Source: Sorex araneus
Taxonomy: Eukaryota; Chordata; Mammalia; Eulipotyphla; Soricidae
Assembly (NCBI RefSeq): GCF_027595985.1
Contig: NC_073305.1
Span: 25,262,028-25,326,027 of the forward strand
Direction of reading: 5' to 3'
DNA length: 64,000 nucleotides
Shown piece after piece: positions 22,405 to 32,885 of the stretch. The first letter of the stretch is position 1. Every line of letters begins with the position of its first letter. Position numbers and translations under genes: made by a program. A model generated the notes under the pieces. The model made no database searches, was not told the origin of the DNA, and saw nothing but the letters and a program-made list of their open reading frames with translations.

Positions 22405-22620
22405 AGGGCTTTGAAGTCAGCTTTCCTGGATTCAGATACTGATTCTGAATCCTTTTGTGAATTCTGGAATGATAACAATTTATTTACTCTCTTTTATATT
22501 TCTCGTTCTTTTTCTGTAAAATGGGGATAACAGTGTTACCTAAATTTTAGGTTTATTTGAAGATTCAGTGAATTGATATATGGAAAATGATTAGTATAGT
22601 GCCCAGAATACATTCATGTG
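22405..22620 (+). mobile_element. MIR relic
   Basis: ctttgaagtcag, ctctttttctgtaaaatgggg, agattcagtgaattgata and agtgcccagaatac follow the MIR order. Confidence 0.75.
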
Positions 22621-22704
22621 TATCAATTATAGTGATTCTTTCCAACAAAATCTTAAGTATGATTGTTTTTAATTTTGTTTACTTGTTTTTGTTTTTACTA
22701 CGTT

Positions 22705-22876
22705 TGCCTATTTGTTGTGGGGCCATATACAGTAGTGCTCAGGACTTACTCTTGACTCTGTGCTCAGGATCACTCCTGGAGGTGTTCATGGGGGCCATTT
22801 GTGGTGCTGGGGACTGAAGTCTGGCCAGCCACATCCAAGGCAAGCACCTTACTTGCTTTACTATCTTTCTGGTCCC
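22705..22876 (-). mobile_element. Type 1 SINE
   Basis: gtggggccatatacagtagtgctc at left; right end tctttctggtccc. Confidence 0.8.
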
Positions 22877-23037
22877 TGCTTTACTTTTTTTCTGATAGAA
22901 AATTAAAAGCATATTCAAAACCAGGGAAAAATATTTATAATAAGTTCTCATGTACTGTTATTTTACCCTTCATTAGCAACTTTATTTTACCTAAATACAC
23001 TTTCACACACATTTCCTACTCCTACTTGATTATTTTG

Positions 23038-23327
23038 GGTTTGGAACTCCCTCCCTCCCTCCCTCCCTCCCTCCCTCCCTCCCTCCCTCCCTCCCTCCCT
23101 CCCTCCCTCCCTCCCTCCCTCCCTCCCTTCCTTCCTTCCTTCCTTCCTTCCTTCCTTCCTTCCTTCCTTCCTTCCTTCCTTCCTTCCTTCCTTCCTTCCT
23201 TCCTTCCTTCCTTCCTTCCTTCTTTCCACATTTGGCTGTGCAGTCAGGGAGGTTGAGGCATACGTGTGCTTCCAGGGCCTTGGGCATGCTTGGCATGTGC
23301 TTCACTACTTGAGCCGTGTCCTTAGCT
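23038..23327 (-). mobile_element. Ala-tRNA-like SINE with a 180-bp expanded tail
   Basis: The whole block is flanked by cttgattattttg (23025-23037 and 23328-23340). The right part is a tRNA-like head on the minus strand (ggctcaagtagtgaagcac). The left part, (CCCT)n then (CCTT)n, occupies the tail position. Confidence 0.75.
23047..23225. repeat. (CCCT)n-(CCTT)n compound microsatellite
   Basis: About 20 CCCT units change abruptly to about 25 CCTT units near 23126. The Arg/Lys/Glu/Gly and Ser/Phe/Leu/Pro ORFs across it are artefacts. Confidence 0.97.
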
Positions 23328-23665
23328 CTTGATTATTTTGCAACATCTCTCATGCATCATATTTTTTGAAATAAGCACTCTAGTAAATATCTCTAAAATG
23401 AAGCTAGCAAGTTACAACCCATTGTCTGGTTTACAAAGTTTTATTGGAGTAGTGAAGAAAGTCAGAACATGCCAGAGTGACAAAAAATTATTTTGAGCTA
23501 AGTGCATTTGAGAATAGACCCTTTCTCTTTTAATTTACCAGCTTAAAAGCAGAGCCTCTCCAAAGAACTCAATTGTTGTAAGGTTCCTTCTGAGGAATTT
23601 CACAATCATGACTGATCCATCACACCAAGATAGAAAGTTGATCACACATCTAAATATGTATTGCT

Positions 23666-23845
23666 GGGGCTGGAGAGATAATACAGGAGCTACCATGCTT
23701 GCCTTGCATGCAGCTGACTTCAGCTCTAACCTTGATACTGCGTATGTTCCCCTGAGCACTGCCAGGGCTCACTTCTGGACACAGAGCCAGGTATAGCTCC
23801 TGCGCACTGAAGGATGTGGCCCAAACCCCCTTTCCCCCAAATAAA
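23666..23845 (+). mobile_element. Type 1 SINE
   Basis: ggggctggagagataatac head and ttgccttgcatgcagctgac. Confidence 0.85.
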
Positions 23846-24089
23846 ACCCTATTTTTTTAAAAAAAGTATCTTGTTTCTCATCTGTTGTTTTCCTAAGAGC
23901 CTCCCCTTGTATTCGATCTTTACTAAAAGTCACTGGGTTCCCCATAGGTGCCCTTTCTCCCCTTCTCCCCCACCGCCCCGCATTAAAATGAGAAGAAACA
24001 GCTCAAATTCTACTTTCTTGAATCATGTGTGTGTGTATATATGTGTGTGTGTATGTGTACCTATTGCAAGCACAAGAATAAAATTCTTT

Positions 24090-24345
24090 TTTTTTTCACT
24101 CCTAACTTGTTGTTTTATTAGTTTAATTCCCAGGCCTCCAATATCTAAATCTAAGTGTGTAGAGGAAAAGTTTTATTCTCCAGACAATTGCTATGCCCAC
24201 TCATTTACCTTTTGTGTTTGGATGCTTTTGCACGGCACTGGTATAATTGGGTTAGTTGCAACAGATTCTGACACCCACAATTTAAAATATTTATGCTCTA
24301 GTCCTTTCTGGAAAATGTTTGCCAACTCCTGCCCTAAAAGATAAG
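24090..24345 (+). mobile_element. Probable ancient hAT-type DNA transposon relic
   Basis: gttttattctccagac ... gcccactcatttacc ... gggttagttgcaacagattctgac ... taaaatatttatgctctag ... tttgccaactcctgccct follows a common ancient mammalian DNA element. 23425-23455 may be another fragment. I cannot name the subfamily. Confidence 0.45.
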
Positions 24346-24361
24346 GAGAATCTCTTCTTTT

Positions 24362-24533
24362 AATTTATTTTTTTGCTTTTAGGCCAAACACAAAGGTGCT
24401 CAGGGATTACTCCTGGCTTTGTACTTAGGTGATCACTCCTGGTGGGACTCGGAGGACTATCACTCAAATGCCACAATCTTGACTAAGTTGGCTGTATGCA
24501 TGGCAAGCATCTATATTATCTCTGTAGCCCCAA
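24362..24533 (-). mobile_element. Type 1 SINE, diverged
   Basis: gtgctcagggattactcctggc at left; right end ctctgtagcccc. Confidence 0.75.
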
Positions 24534-24548
24534 GACTCTCTTTGACTT

Positions 24549-24716
24549 TTTTGTTTTTTGGGCCCTACCTGCTGGTGCTCAGGTTAATCCTGGCTCTACG
24601 CTCAGGAGTTACTCCTAATGGTGCTTGGGGTAGCATATGGGATGTCAGGGATCCAATCCAGTTGCCTGCTTACAAGGCATGCGCCCTACCCACTCTACTA
24701 TCTCTCTGCTTCCGAA
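24549..24716 (-). mobile_element. Type 1 SINE, diverged
   Basis: ttttttgggccctacctgctgg, gggatgtcagggatccaatcc, and the box A remnant tctactatctctctgc. Confidence 0.8.
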
Positions 24717-25506
24717 GAATCTCTTCTCTTTAAAACATAATATACAATTCATTTTTATACATAAATATTAACAAATAACATCTGCATTATAAAAAAATAC
24801 AATTGATACTTAAATGTCAGCTATCCACTTGCTCCTGTCCCATAGATGAAAAGGACTTACTAAAAAATCAGAATCTGAAAGAGGTCAAAACCTTTTGGAA
24901 GATGTAATTCTGAAATAATTTTCAATCTAAAGCAGTCAGTCCTCCTTCTCATTTTGATTTATTTAATAAAGAGAGATAAGCTGTTGGCGAGTTTTGTTAT
25001 AAGCTGGAGTTTCTGGTGGCACGTGTTTTGCATGTGGTGTTATAACAAACACTAGAGAGGAACGTGGTGGGCTAAGTAGGATAGAGTGAGTGTTCCGAGT
25101 GGTCAGGTAAAGAGGGGAACATTAGAAGATAAAGAGACACTAGAAAAAAATTGATTTGTCTGTTTCCTGAGGTTGGGTAACTGGCACACTTTTGTGGAAT
25201 CAGAGGAACCGGGCAGGTGAGTGTTTTTGTAGCACAGTAGGCTAATTTAAGCAAAGGAAGGGGTGATGTAGGGGTTCCACTGGGCACACTGCTTGGAAGC
25301 TCCAGGATACCTGTTCTTAAACTGATTGCTATGGACCGCAGTCCCAGGATTCAGAGATGTTGACAAAGTCACCCAGAGTAGGATAACTTAACTGCTGCAG
25401 GATGGCTGAGCCCAACTGTAGCAAGGAACTTTTTCACTCTGACTTCAGACAACAAGAATTCTATGTGCTTACTTTCTGTTCTTTGTATCTGTGCTATAAA
25501 GAGAAT
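24717..25506. other. No gene or clear repeat recognised
   Basis: Single-copy-looking, AT-rich sequence up to the GA tract. Confidence 0.5.
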
Positions 25507-25591
<85 letters not shown>

Positions 25592-25657
25592 TTGGCCTTA
25601 ACTCAGATTTAAGCATGGAAGCGATGTGCTTTACTGTTGAGCCATATCCTTGGGCCT
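25507..25657 (-). mobile_element. Ala-tRNA-like SINE with (GA)n tail
   Basis: (GA)n at 25507-25587 abuts a minus-strand head, ggcccaaggatatggctcaac when read in reverse. Confidence 0.6.
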
Positions 25658-25719
25658 GTACTAGCTTCTTAAGGTCACTGAATCCCATTATTATCTGCAA
25701 GAAGTTAAGTTAACAATAC

Positions 25720-25800
25720 TAAACATTTTATATGTTTACTCACTTATTAAGCAGTTATTGGCACTTACTATGTCTGGTAAGCATTGGGAAAAAATTATAT
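25720..25800 (+). mobile_element. Possible MIR fragment
   Basis: ttaagcagttattggcacttactatgtctgg resembles the start of MIR. Confidence 0.45.
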
Positions 25801-25825
25801 AATTAGAACTAGGAGGTACCTCAAA

Positions 25826-25925
25826 GATCTAGAGCACTTTGTATGTGGGAGCCTGAATTATACCAGTACCACATGGTCATCTGAGCACCACCAGTTGCAC
25901 TGCCAGGTATGACCTCCAAATATTA
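25826..25925 (+). mobile_element. Old type 1 SINE fragment
   Basis: gagcaccaccagttgcactgccaggtatgacctcc is the 3' half of a type 1 element. Confidence 0.6.
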
Positions 25926-27307
25926 AACTATATATTATACGTAGTATCTGTTATATAGTTTTTTAAAATTTTTTTATTTATATTTTGCTTATTGTTCAAC
26001 AAGTAATAACTATTATTCTGGTTATGATTATAAGTATGCATAGATAATTCTGTATTAAGTCTTTTGGACTGGTAGTAGTACAGATATCTTAGCTTTCCAA
26101 ACACTATTTTGGAAGTCCCAACCTAGTATCCTTGTAGAATTGTGAACCTTTGTTTGCTTCCAGCAAAAAATTATTTTCATCTTACTGGAAGTTCCATACA
26201 TTTCTGTAGTGGCTATGTGACTTCTGACAGCCTTGGTCAGCTGTAGCCCAGAAGAAAATTAAGCTGGTGGCTTCAAAAGCAATTCTTTTTTCATGTTGGT
26301 TGATATAAATTTGCTAATAATTCTGATTTTGTATAGAATCAGTCAATTAGAAATTTTAATGCAAATTCTTATTAGCTGTTCATCACAAATAATGGAAGTA
26401 TAATCTAACTCAAGATTCTTGGCAAAGCAATTCTTATTTCAATTCTCACAAGTAATTATTACTTAGTGTTTATGTCACTTTGCATTTCTTAAACATAGTC
26501 AATTATTTTTTCCATTATTCTTTGCAGAAAACAAAACCCTTTGAGGCATTTTAGTGTGTTAATCTCCATTTCACAGATGAGGGGTTATAAGACAGTTCTT
26601 GAATAAACACCATTGCATCTTATAATAACAAAAATAATGCAAAATTCTCTCCTAATGAGTGGCCACAACTAGCACCAGCTGTTAAACAAGAAGTATATTT
26701 CTACGCACAAATGTACATATTGACATCCACAGCTCAGCAAAAAGGATGCTCTGGGATCAGAGTTCTAGTACTCAGTAAAGAATGAAGATTATAAGATTTT
26801 CCTCCAGAGAATTCATGTGTTGAATAAAGCCCAATTAAAGATGGTGATTCTATAACTTTTCTGATGGTTACCTACCTTGAGGATTCTCATTTTCCCTGAC
26901 TTCTTATTCTTTAAATTCAGTTTATTAATAATAATCAGTCAGTGTTTTCTGCATAACAACCGTATGATTGCAGCTGCAGACAACTGTAGAATTGCATTTC
27001 ACTTGTGCACTTGTGGGTTGTTTTGACTGGTCCTTCTCCATGCTAAAAAGGGAACTTTAAACCCAAGGTATATTTTTTCCTGGCAGTGACCTCAGTGCAA
27101 TAGCATTTGCTTAATGCACCAGTGCATGTTAATTTTTTTTTCTGGTAGCATATCCCATTGGCTAAGGCAAGCACAGAGCTTCTCCCTGTCTTCTGGAGGG
27201 GGTGAAAAGTTACTTTTACCCAAGATGACATAGTGAGGGTTTTGAGGTATTGTTGGTGGGGTTGGGAAAAATTAAAGTTCTTCAGACATAGGGAACCTCT
27301 TTTATCT
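25926..27307. other. No gene; one MIR-like fragment
   Basis: 26520-26600 (ctttgaggcattttag ... ccatttcacagatgaggggtt) looks like MIR in antisense. The rest is unassigned AT-rich sequence. Confidence 0.5.
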
Positions 27308-27498
27308 TCTTTTTTTTTTGCTGGGGTGGGAGTTCTCAAGTACTGCTTAGGAAACGGGGGGACCACTCTCAATGGTACTCTACCAGTTATGCCAACTGAT
27401 TTGATACTAATTGTTGTTCACATGGTATGCTTATAGCCAGCAGTACTGGATGCCACTAGGGCTACCCAACAGTGATCAGAGACCTAGGACTGTATTTG

Positions 27499-27679
27499 TT
27501 TCTTTTTTTTTCGTTACTTTTTGGTTCGCACCCAGCACTACACAGGGGTTACTCCTGGCTCTGCACTCAGGAATCACCCCTGGCGGTGCTCAGAGGACCA
27601 TATGGGATCTGGGAATCGAACCTGGGTCGGGCGCGTGCAAGGCAAACACCCTACCCACTGTGCTATTGCTCCAGCCCCT
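27499..27679 (-). mobile_element. Type 1 SINE, young
   Basis: Well preserved copy. ctaggactgtatttg occurs at 27484-27498 and 27716-27730, so a T-rich piece (27680-27715) belongs to the same or an earlier insertion. Confidence 0.9.
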
Positions 27680-27730
27680 GTATTTTTTTTTTAAAATTTT
27701 ATTTATTTTTTTTTTCTAGGACTGTATTTG

Positions 27731-27825
27731 ACAGTGCTCTGGAAGCTGTGTATGCCAGGGATAGAAATCAGCATCATGTACATACAAAGCATCTGCTCAG
27801 TTCCCTGATCTCTGTGTCTGGCATA
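27731..27825 (-). mobile_element. Old type 1 SINE fragment
   Basis: acagtgctctggaagctgtgtatgccagggatagaa is its central part. Confidence 0.55.
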
Positions 27826-28377
27826 CTTCTTCCTCTTTTCCCTTTGCCTGTTCTCTTCTCTGAGTTGCCCTGTAAAGTAACAGCATCAGTAACACAAGGC
27901 CACAAAAGATAATGTTTCAGCAAGAGCACGATCCCCAAGGATATGTCAGGGTAGGAATGTGTTACCCAAGCAGGCTATCCATGGGTTTCCCCTGAAGCTT
28001 AAACCTTAATAATCTACCCATAGGTTTCAGTTCACTGCAATCTAACTTGGCAGCTCTTCTCACTAAAGAGCCAGTCTGTTTCCCGAGCACTTAAATCTGG
28101 GTTTAATGGTGACCTGCTTTGGCTACTGGCATGTAGTTGACTTCACAGGTTGCCAATTCCAGAGCAAAGCAGTGAAGGGCTTTATATGCTTTGGCTCTCT
28201 CCTTTCCACTTCAGAGAGGTGAAAGGAAGGTGGAGACTTCCTGGTGAAGTCTCTGCCCATCAACCAATACTCCACCAACGTGTCATCTCATTGTAGTGTA
28301 GGAGAAGGCTGTGATAGATCAGCTGACTGCCTGAGTGACTTATAGCTCGGTGAGAAATAGTACATAGCTTGCAATAT
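27826..28377. other. No gene or confidently named repeat
   Basis: 28040-28210 (ctttggctactggcatgtagttgac ... gaagggctttatatgctttgg) may be an ancient element that I cannot name. Confidence 0.4.
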
Positions 28378-28536
28378 TCAGACTACACTCAGTGGTGCTC
28401 AGGGACTACTTCCAGGTTGGTGCTCAAGGGTTCCTGGCGGGGCTAGGGAACTGTGTGTGCCAGAGATCAAACCTACGGTCTCTCACATGCAAAATAAGTG
28501 CTCCAGTCCTTTCAGTTATCTCCCCTGTGCCTGCTA
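28378..28536 (-). mobile_element. Old type 1 SINE
   Basis: gtgctcagggactacttccagg at left; ctcacatgcaaaataagtgctcc near the head. Confidence 0.75.
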
Positions 28537-28971
28537 TTTTGAGTTCTGAAATTTTGGGTGCCTTGTTGGGAAGGAAAAAGAATTTAAACACCCTGGAACA
28601 CCCCACCTCGAGACCTTGAACTTCAATGTCACTTTTCTAGATCCTTAGGGCCTGTGAGTGATGACATATATTCCCTGTCATGGAAGATGCCTTCCCATTG
28701 CCCAAACTGCCATTCCATGATTCATGAGATTTTCTGGTGAAGGCATATGCAGCAATTTTCCATCAGATTTGCTGTGACCCTATTGGGCTGACAGAATTAT
28801 GAAATTTGGAGGCATTTGTGGCCATGCAATCCCAGTTCCAAAGATCTGGAACAATCCTGTGGTGTGGCAGTTTGATGAAGTTCAGTTGTGGAACTGTGTC
28901 GTTTCTATGTTGGAGGGTGTCTGGTATTACATCAGGCTGCCGTGCCTTCAGGCTGAAAGGGGAAACTGCCC

Positions 28972-29460
28972 GCCCCCATTTTGAGAAGGCCCCAGAGTTT
29001 TTAGCTGAGATCAGTTTACCTGGGAAGACTTGGTAGTATTGTGTTCTTTTGGAGATGTGACACTGGGCTATTTTTCTGGCAAGATGGCAGGTATGGCGAG
29101 CTGTTGGGTTTTCTGGTGGTGATGGTGGGAGAAGTTGGGGGTAGGTTTCCACCCCCCATTCTAAGAATCCCCCAGAATTTTCAACCTGTAGACTGGTCCC
29201 AGGTGGGAAGATTCAGCAGTTTGTCATTCTTTTTGAGATTAGATGTGCAGTTGGGTGGTTCCTATGTGGGTGTGGCTGCCGGCTGTTGCAACCCTAGGCA
29301 GAAGGAGAATCCTCTTGCCCCCTTCTTCTGAGAAGGACCCAGGGATCTCAGCCCAGACTAGTCTACCTGGCTAGATTTGGCAGTATCATACAGATCTTTT
29401 TCTTGAAGGGCAGGTTCAGCTGTAATTTTGGGTAGTTTGAATTGGTTCATAAAGGAGTTT
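28972..29460. repeat. Diverged tandem repeat, about 165-180 bp period
   Basis: Three units begin near 28972, 29152 and 29317. Each has a run of C, then ctgagaagg/ctaagaatc plus ccccagag/ccccagaa, then tttacctgggaaga/ccaggtgggaaga/ctacctggctaga, then tggtagtatt/cagcagtttg/ggcagtatca and a T-rich segment. The start of a fourth may lie at 29458. No coding potential or known repeat family. Confidence 0.75.
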
Positions 29461-30006
29461 CCCCTCACAAATGAGTGCCATTAAGCACAAAACCATCGGA
29501 ATCACAGAGTGGGAAGTCAGAAAGTCAATTATCTATGCTTTTCCGGAATCATTTTCTCTACAAAAGGTCTATTCTATAGTGTTTGCATGGTCTCACTTGG
29601 CAAAGACATGGAAAGTACTTAGCTGTAAATGTTGAGTCATTATGTGCCATGGTAAGTGTAAGCCACAGTAGTATGCAGCCTGCCATAGAAAAGCAGTCTT
29701 CGGATTTATGCTGTAATTAGTACATATTTGCAGTGACTATGTTTAGAAAAATGTCTCTTGGCTCACTTTCAACATTTTTAAGGAGAAGAAAATTTATAAT
29801 ATTTAAATTCATGTTATAGCGTTTTATGAAAAGCTTAGTTCTTGGAGTTGACTGAATGAATCTGAGCATTCACTTTGGAAGGAAGTAATCTAAAGACATG
29901 AGAAATTCAATTGCTACCATTCATTAGCATATTTTGGTTTTGTTTTTACATTATGCTTTTTCTTGTTGATTTGAAGACATAATTTGTCAATAACATTTAA
30001 AAAAAA
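29461..30006. other. No gene or clear repeat recognised
   Basis: AT-rich sequence between the tandem repeat and the LTR. Confidence 0.5.
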
Positions 30007-30592
30007 TGGGAGGATTGCGCGTTCCCCTGGAGATCTCTCCGGCCCGCGGAGAGACAACAGTGGAAAGCGCTCCTAATTAGGTGGATTCTGTGAGGGTCCC
30101 GACCTGAAATAAGACTAGTGAGGTTAGTAAACAGGGGGCCCAAGACGACACATGCCGATCAAGGGCAACTTTATTAACTGCCACACTGGCTTTATACTTT
30201 TCTTAGCAGGGGGTTGGTACATAAGTTGTCAATCATCAGGGAAGTGTCTTCTCAGACCAAATAAGGAAAGGTTCGGGTGTATTAGGTGGGCTTACAACAT
30301 TCTTCAAGAGTAGATTGAGAAATAGTGGGGAGGGGAAGGCAAGGGTTTATCAGGCAGGAGCATCTGGCAGGAGGAATGCACAAGGTAGAGGAAGGTATTC
30401 TACTTAGGGGCTTAATGGCGTCTCTTAGTTAACTGCCCTGGGCTACTTTTACCTCTTGAGTTTGGCTATTTCCTTTGTCACAAGGGCACCTTTGCCTCAG
30501 GTCAAGCAAAGCTGGTAATGGAATTTTCCAGTTTGTCCAGGGTAAAGGTTTCGGGGTCCTCTTTCGTTCAGGGTCCTGGGCAGTCCCCAACA
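30007..30592 (-). mobile_element. Probable solo LTR of an endogenous retrovirus
   Basis: 586 bp with TG...CA ends. Read on the minus strand it starts tgttggggactgcc and ends aatcctccca, with AATAAA near 30168-30173 followed by a GC-rich R/U5-like segment. No internal viral sequence adjoins either side. A matching flanking duplication is not evident, so the boundaries may be a few bases off. Confidence 0.65.
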
Positions 30593-30639
30593 GAGGATAT
30601 CTTTAGTTTTGACTTGTAGTTAAATAAATTTTTATAGTC

Positions 30640-30775
30640 CTTCAGAGCTCTCTCTGTTTTATTACATCATCCCTGTGAAGAAGGTGATGATAGACACAGA
30701 GATGATCCATGGTCACACAGAAGGGCAGAACTGGGTCCGGTATTTATCAGATAGAGTTCTTGGCTACAAATGACA
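30640..30775 (-). mobile_element. MIR relic
   Basis: catccctgtgaagaagg, atggtcacacagaagg and cagaactgggtccggtat follow MIR in antisense. Confidence 0.65.
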
Positions 30776-31124
30776 GATTAGCTGTGATGTAAACATTTAA
30801 TAGTCTTACCAAAGAATGAGACTGGCAGCCAATGGTTCCTAGTGAGTCTAAGGAACTAGACTTGTCTGATTCTCTTCCTCAAGCCACTCACATGACAGAA
30901 CCAGTTCAAAGTCAAGGAAGATTAGAACCCTTCCATTCCCTCCCACTTTCTATTTTTCTTTCTACCTCTTTCCTCCACCACTGTTTTTCCTTTGTTCTGC
31001 TTTCTTCCTTCTCTTTCTTCTCTCCTTTTATCTTCATTTTCTGTTACACTCTTTTCCCACACTATTTGACTTTTAATTTATTTTTTCTCTTTAAGAAATA
31101 TGTTTTTAAAGAAGTAACAGGCTG
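30776..31124. other. No gene; T/C-rich stretch
   Basis: 30940-31100 is pyrimidine-rich (tttctacctctttcctcc ...). Nothing coding is visible. Confidence 0.45.
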
Positions 31125-31400
31125 GCTGGAGTAGACTGGATAACCATGTGAAAAAAAATAAAGCTGGATCCATATCTCACATCTCACACAAAAGTCAGTT
31201 CAAAGTGGATCAAAGACCTTGAGATCAGACCAGACTCTATAAAGTATACTGAGGAAAATATAGGCAGAACATTCCAAGATTTGGATCTCAAAGGGGTCTT
31301 TAATGACATGATGCCATTGATAAAGGCAACAGAATAGAACATAAACAAATGAGATTACATCAAGTGAAAGTATTCCTGCATGACAGAAGAAAGAAGGGTT
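31125..31400 (+). mobile_element. Old L1 ORF2 C-terminal relic
   Basis: Translation with frameshifts and stops resembles the L1 ORF2 tail: agtggatcaaagaccttgag (KWIKDLE), aggaaaatataggcagaac (ENIGRT), atgagattacatcaagtgaa (YIK). It is not functional. Confidence 0.75.
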
Positions 31401-31989
31401 TAAGCCAAAGGATCCCTTTGTCCTAATTTTTGAGCACTTCCCCACTATGAGAAATATGTAGTGTAGTAACCCTGCACGGATAATTTGCGTTGGAATGTTA
31501 GAAATGTGATGCACAGGTGTTTTGCAATTGAATTTTGCCATTGCCCTGAAGAAGACCTTCCTAGCTTCACTACTGGTTCCAAAAGGACAATGAAGGCAGA
31601 ACTGCTTCCAATTATGCTTAGTCACTCAGGATTTCAGAATATCAGAGCCACCCAACTAACCTGCAGACACTTGAATGCGCCGAGCGAGATCAGCAGAATC
31701 ACATAACCAACCCACAGACATGTGAACACTAAATGCGTATTTTTGTATGCTAAGGAGAATTAGTGGTAGTTTATTATATAACACTAATGTGACAATAGAA
31801 AAAATACAGTAAAATTTTGTTATTTACTTTTATAAATATATATATATACATATATGAATTGTAGTTTCATAAAGCCTTATATTTTTCTAGAACTTTTCCA
31901 GGTAACATTTAGTGGAAGTGATAATGTGTACATATTATAATTAGATAAAAGTAGACAAATAAAATAAACACAAACTTACTTGTTAGTTT
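31401..31989. other. No gene or clear repeat recognised
   Basis: Unassigned sequence. A 141-residue minus-strand ORF (31200-31625) partly overlaps the L1 relic and has no family signature. Confidence 0.45.
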
Positions 31990-32165
31990 CTTTTTTTGGT
32001 GGGAAGAACATGTCTAGTGGTGCTCAGAGTTTAGTCCTGGATCTGCACTCAGAAATCACTCCTGGCAGTGCTTGGATGGGATGCTGGGAATAGAGCCTGG
32101 GTTGGCTGCATGCAAGGTCAGTGGTCTACCCTTGTGCTCAAGGGAATATGCAATCATTCCAGTCC
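31990..32165 (-). mobile_element. Type 1 SINE
   Basis: tctagtggtgctcagagtttagtcctgg and gggttggctgcatgcaagg; a short duplication disturbs the head end. Confidence 0.8.
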
Positions 32166-32379
32166 CCTTATTTGGTGGTTTCTATATATCATTCTTGCCA
32201 TTGCTATTTAAATTTATTTTAGTTATTTATTTTTGTATATAAGAAAGTATTTTAAACAGCACTATGAACAAAGAAAACATACCAAATTGATGTATCAAAT
32301 TTATTTATAAGTTTCCTTAAAAGATGATTAATGCCTCTACCTACCCCCTAAAGACTCCACTGGCTACCAAACTCCAGAA

Positions 32380-32885
32380 CCCAGTGAGAAGTGCAGATAC
32401 GTGAGTCCAGTGACCACAAACTCCAGGCCTCAAGGGATAGGGGATGGGCTGGTCCTTCTCATTTCCCATATGACCCTGGAAGTCACGCCCACAAAGTGCC
32501 TCCAGCTACTATTTAAGCTCCTTAATGGCCACGTTCCAGAGACACACAATAGAATTTTCAAATCAAGCAGCTCACTGCAGAGATTTCTCCAGGCCCTAAT
32601 TAACTGGAAATTTGGAATTCCAGGAGCACAAGGCCACTCTTGTGGCCACATGACATCTTATGCTATTTATAACAAGCAATACAAAAGAGAGTATGGGGGA
32701 GATTGTCTGCCATAGAGGCAGGGGAAGGGGTGGGATGGGGGGGATACTGGGGTTCTTGGTGGTGGAAGATGTGCACTGGTGAAGATGTGTTGGGGGATCG
32801 ATCATTCTGTGACTGAAAATCAAACAGGAAAGCTTTGTAATTGCATCTCATGGTGCTTAAAAAATAACCAAAAATAATAATAAAT
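32380..32885 (+). mobile_element. L1-tailed sequence with an unassigned 5' part
   Basis: 32690-32885 is the shrew L1 3' end (ggtggtggaagatgtgcactggtgaag ... aaagctttgtaattgcatct). 32380-32690 does not look like the other L1 copies here. Confidence 0.6.

Noticed and set aside
22801..23305. 151-residue ORF and Lys/Glu/Gly/Arg ORFs
   Set aside because: Built on a SINE and the CCCT/CCTT microsatellite.
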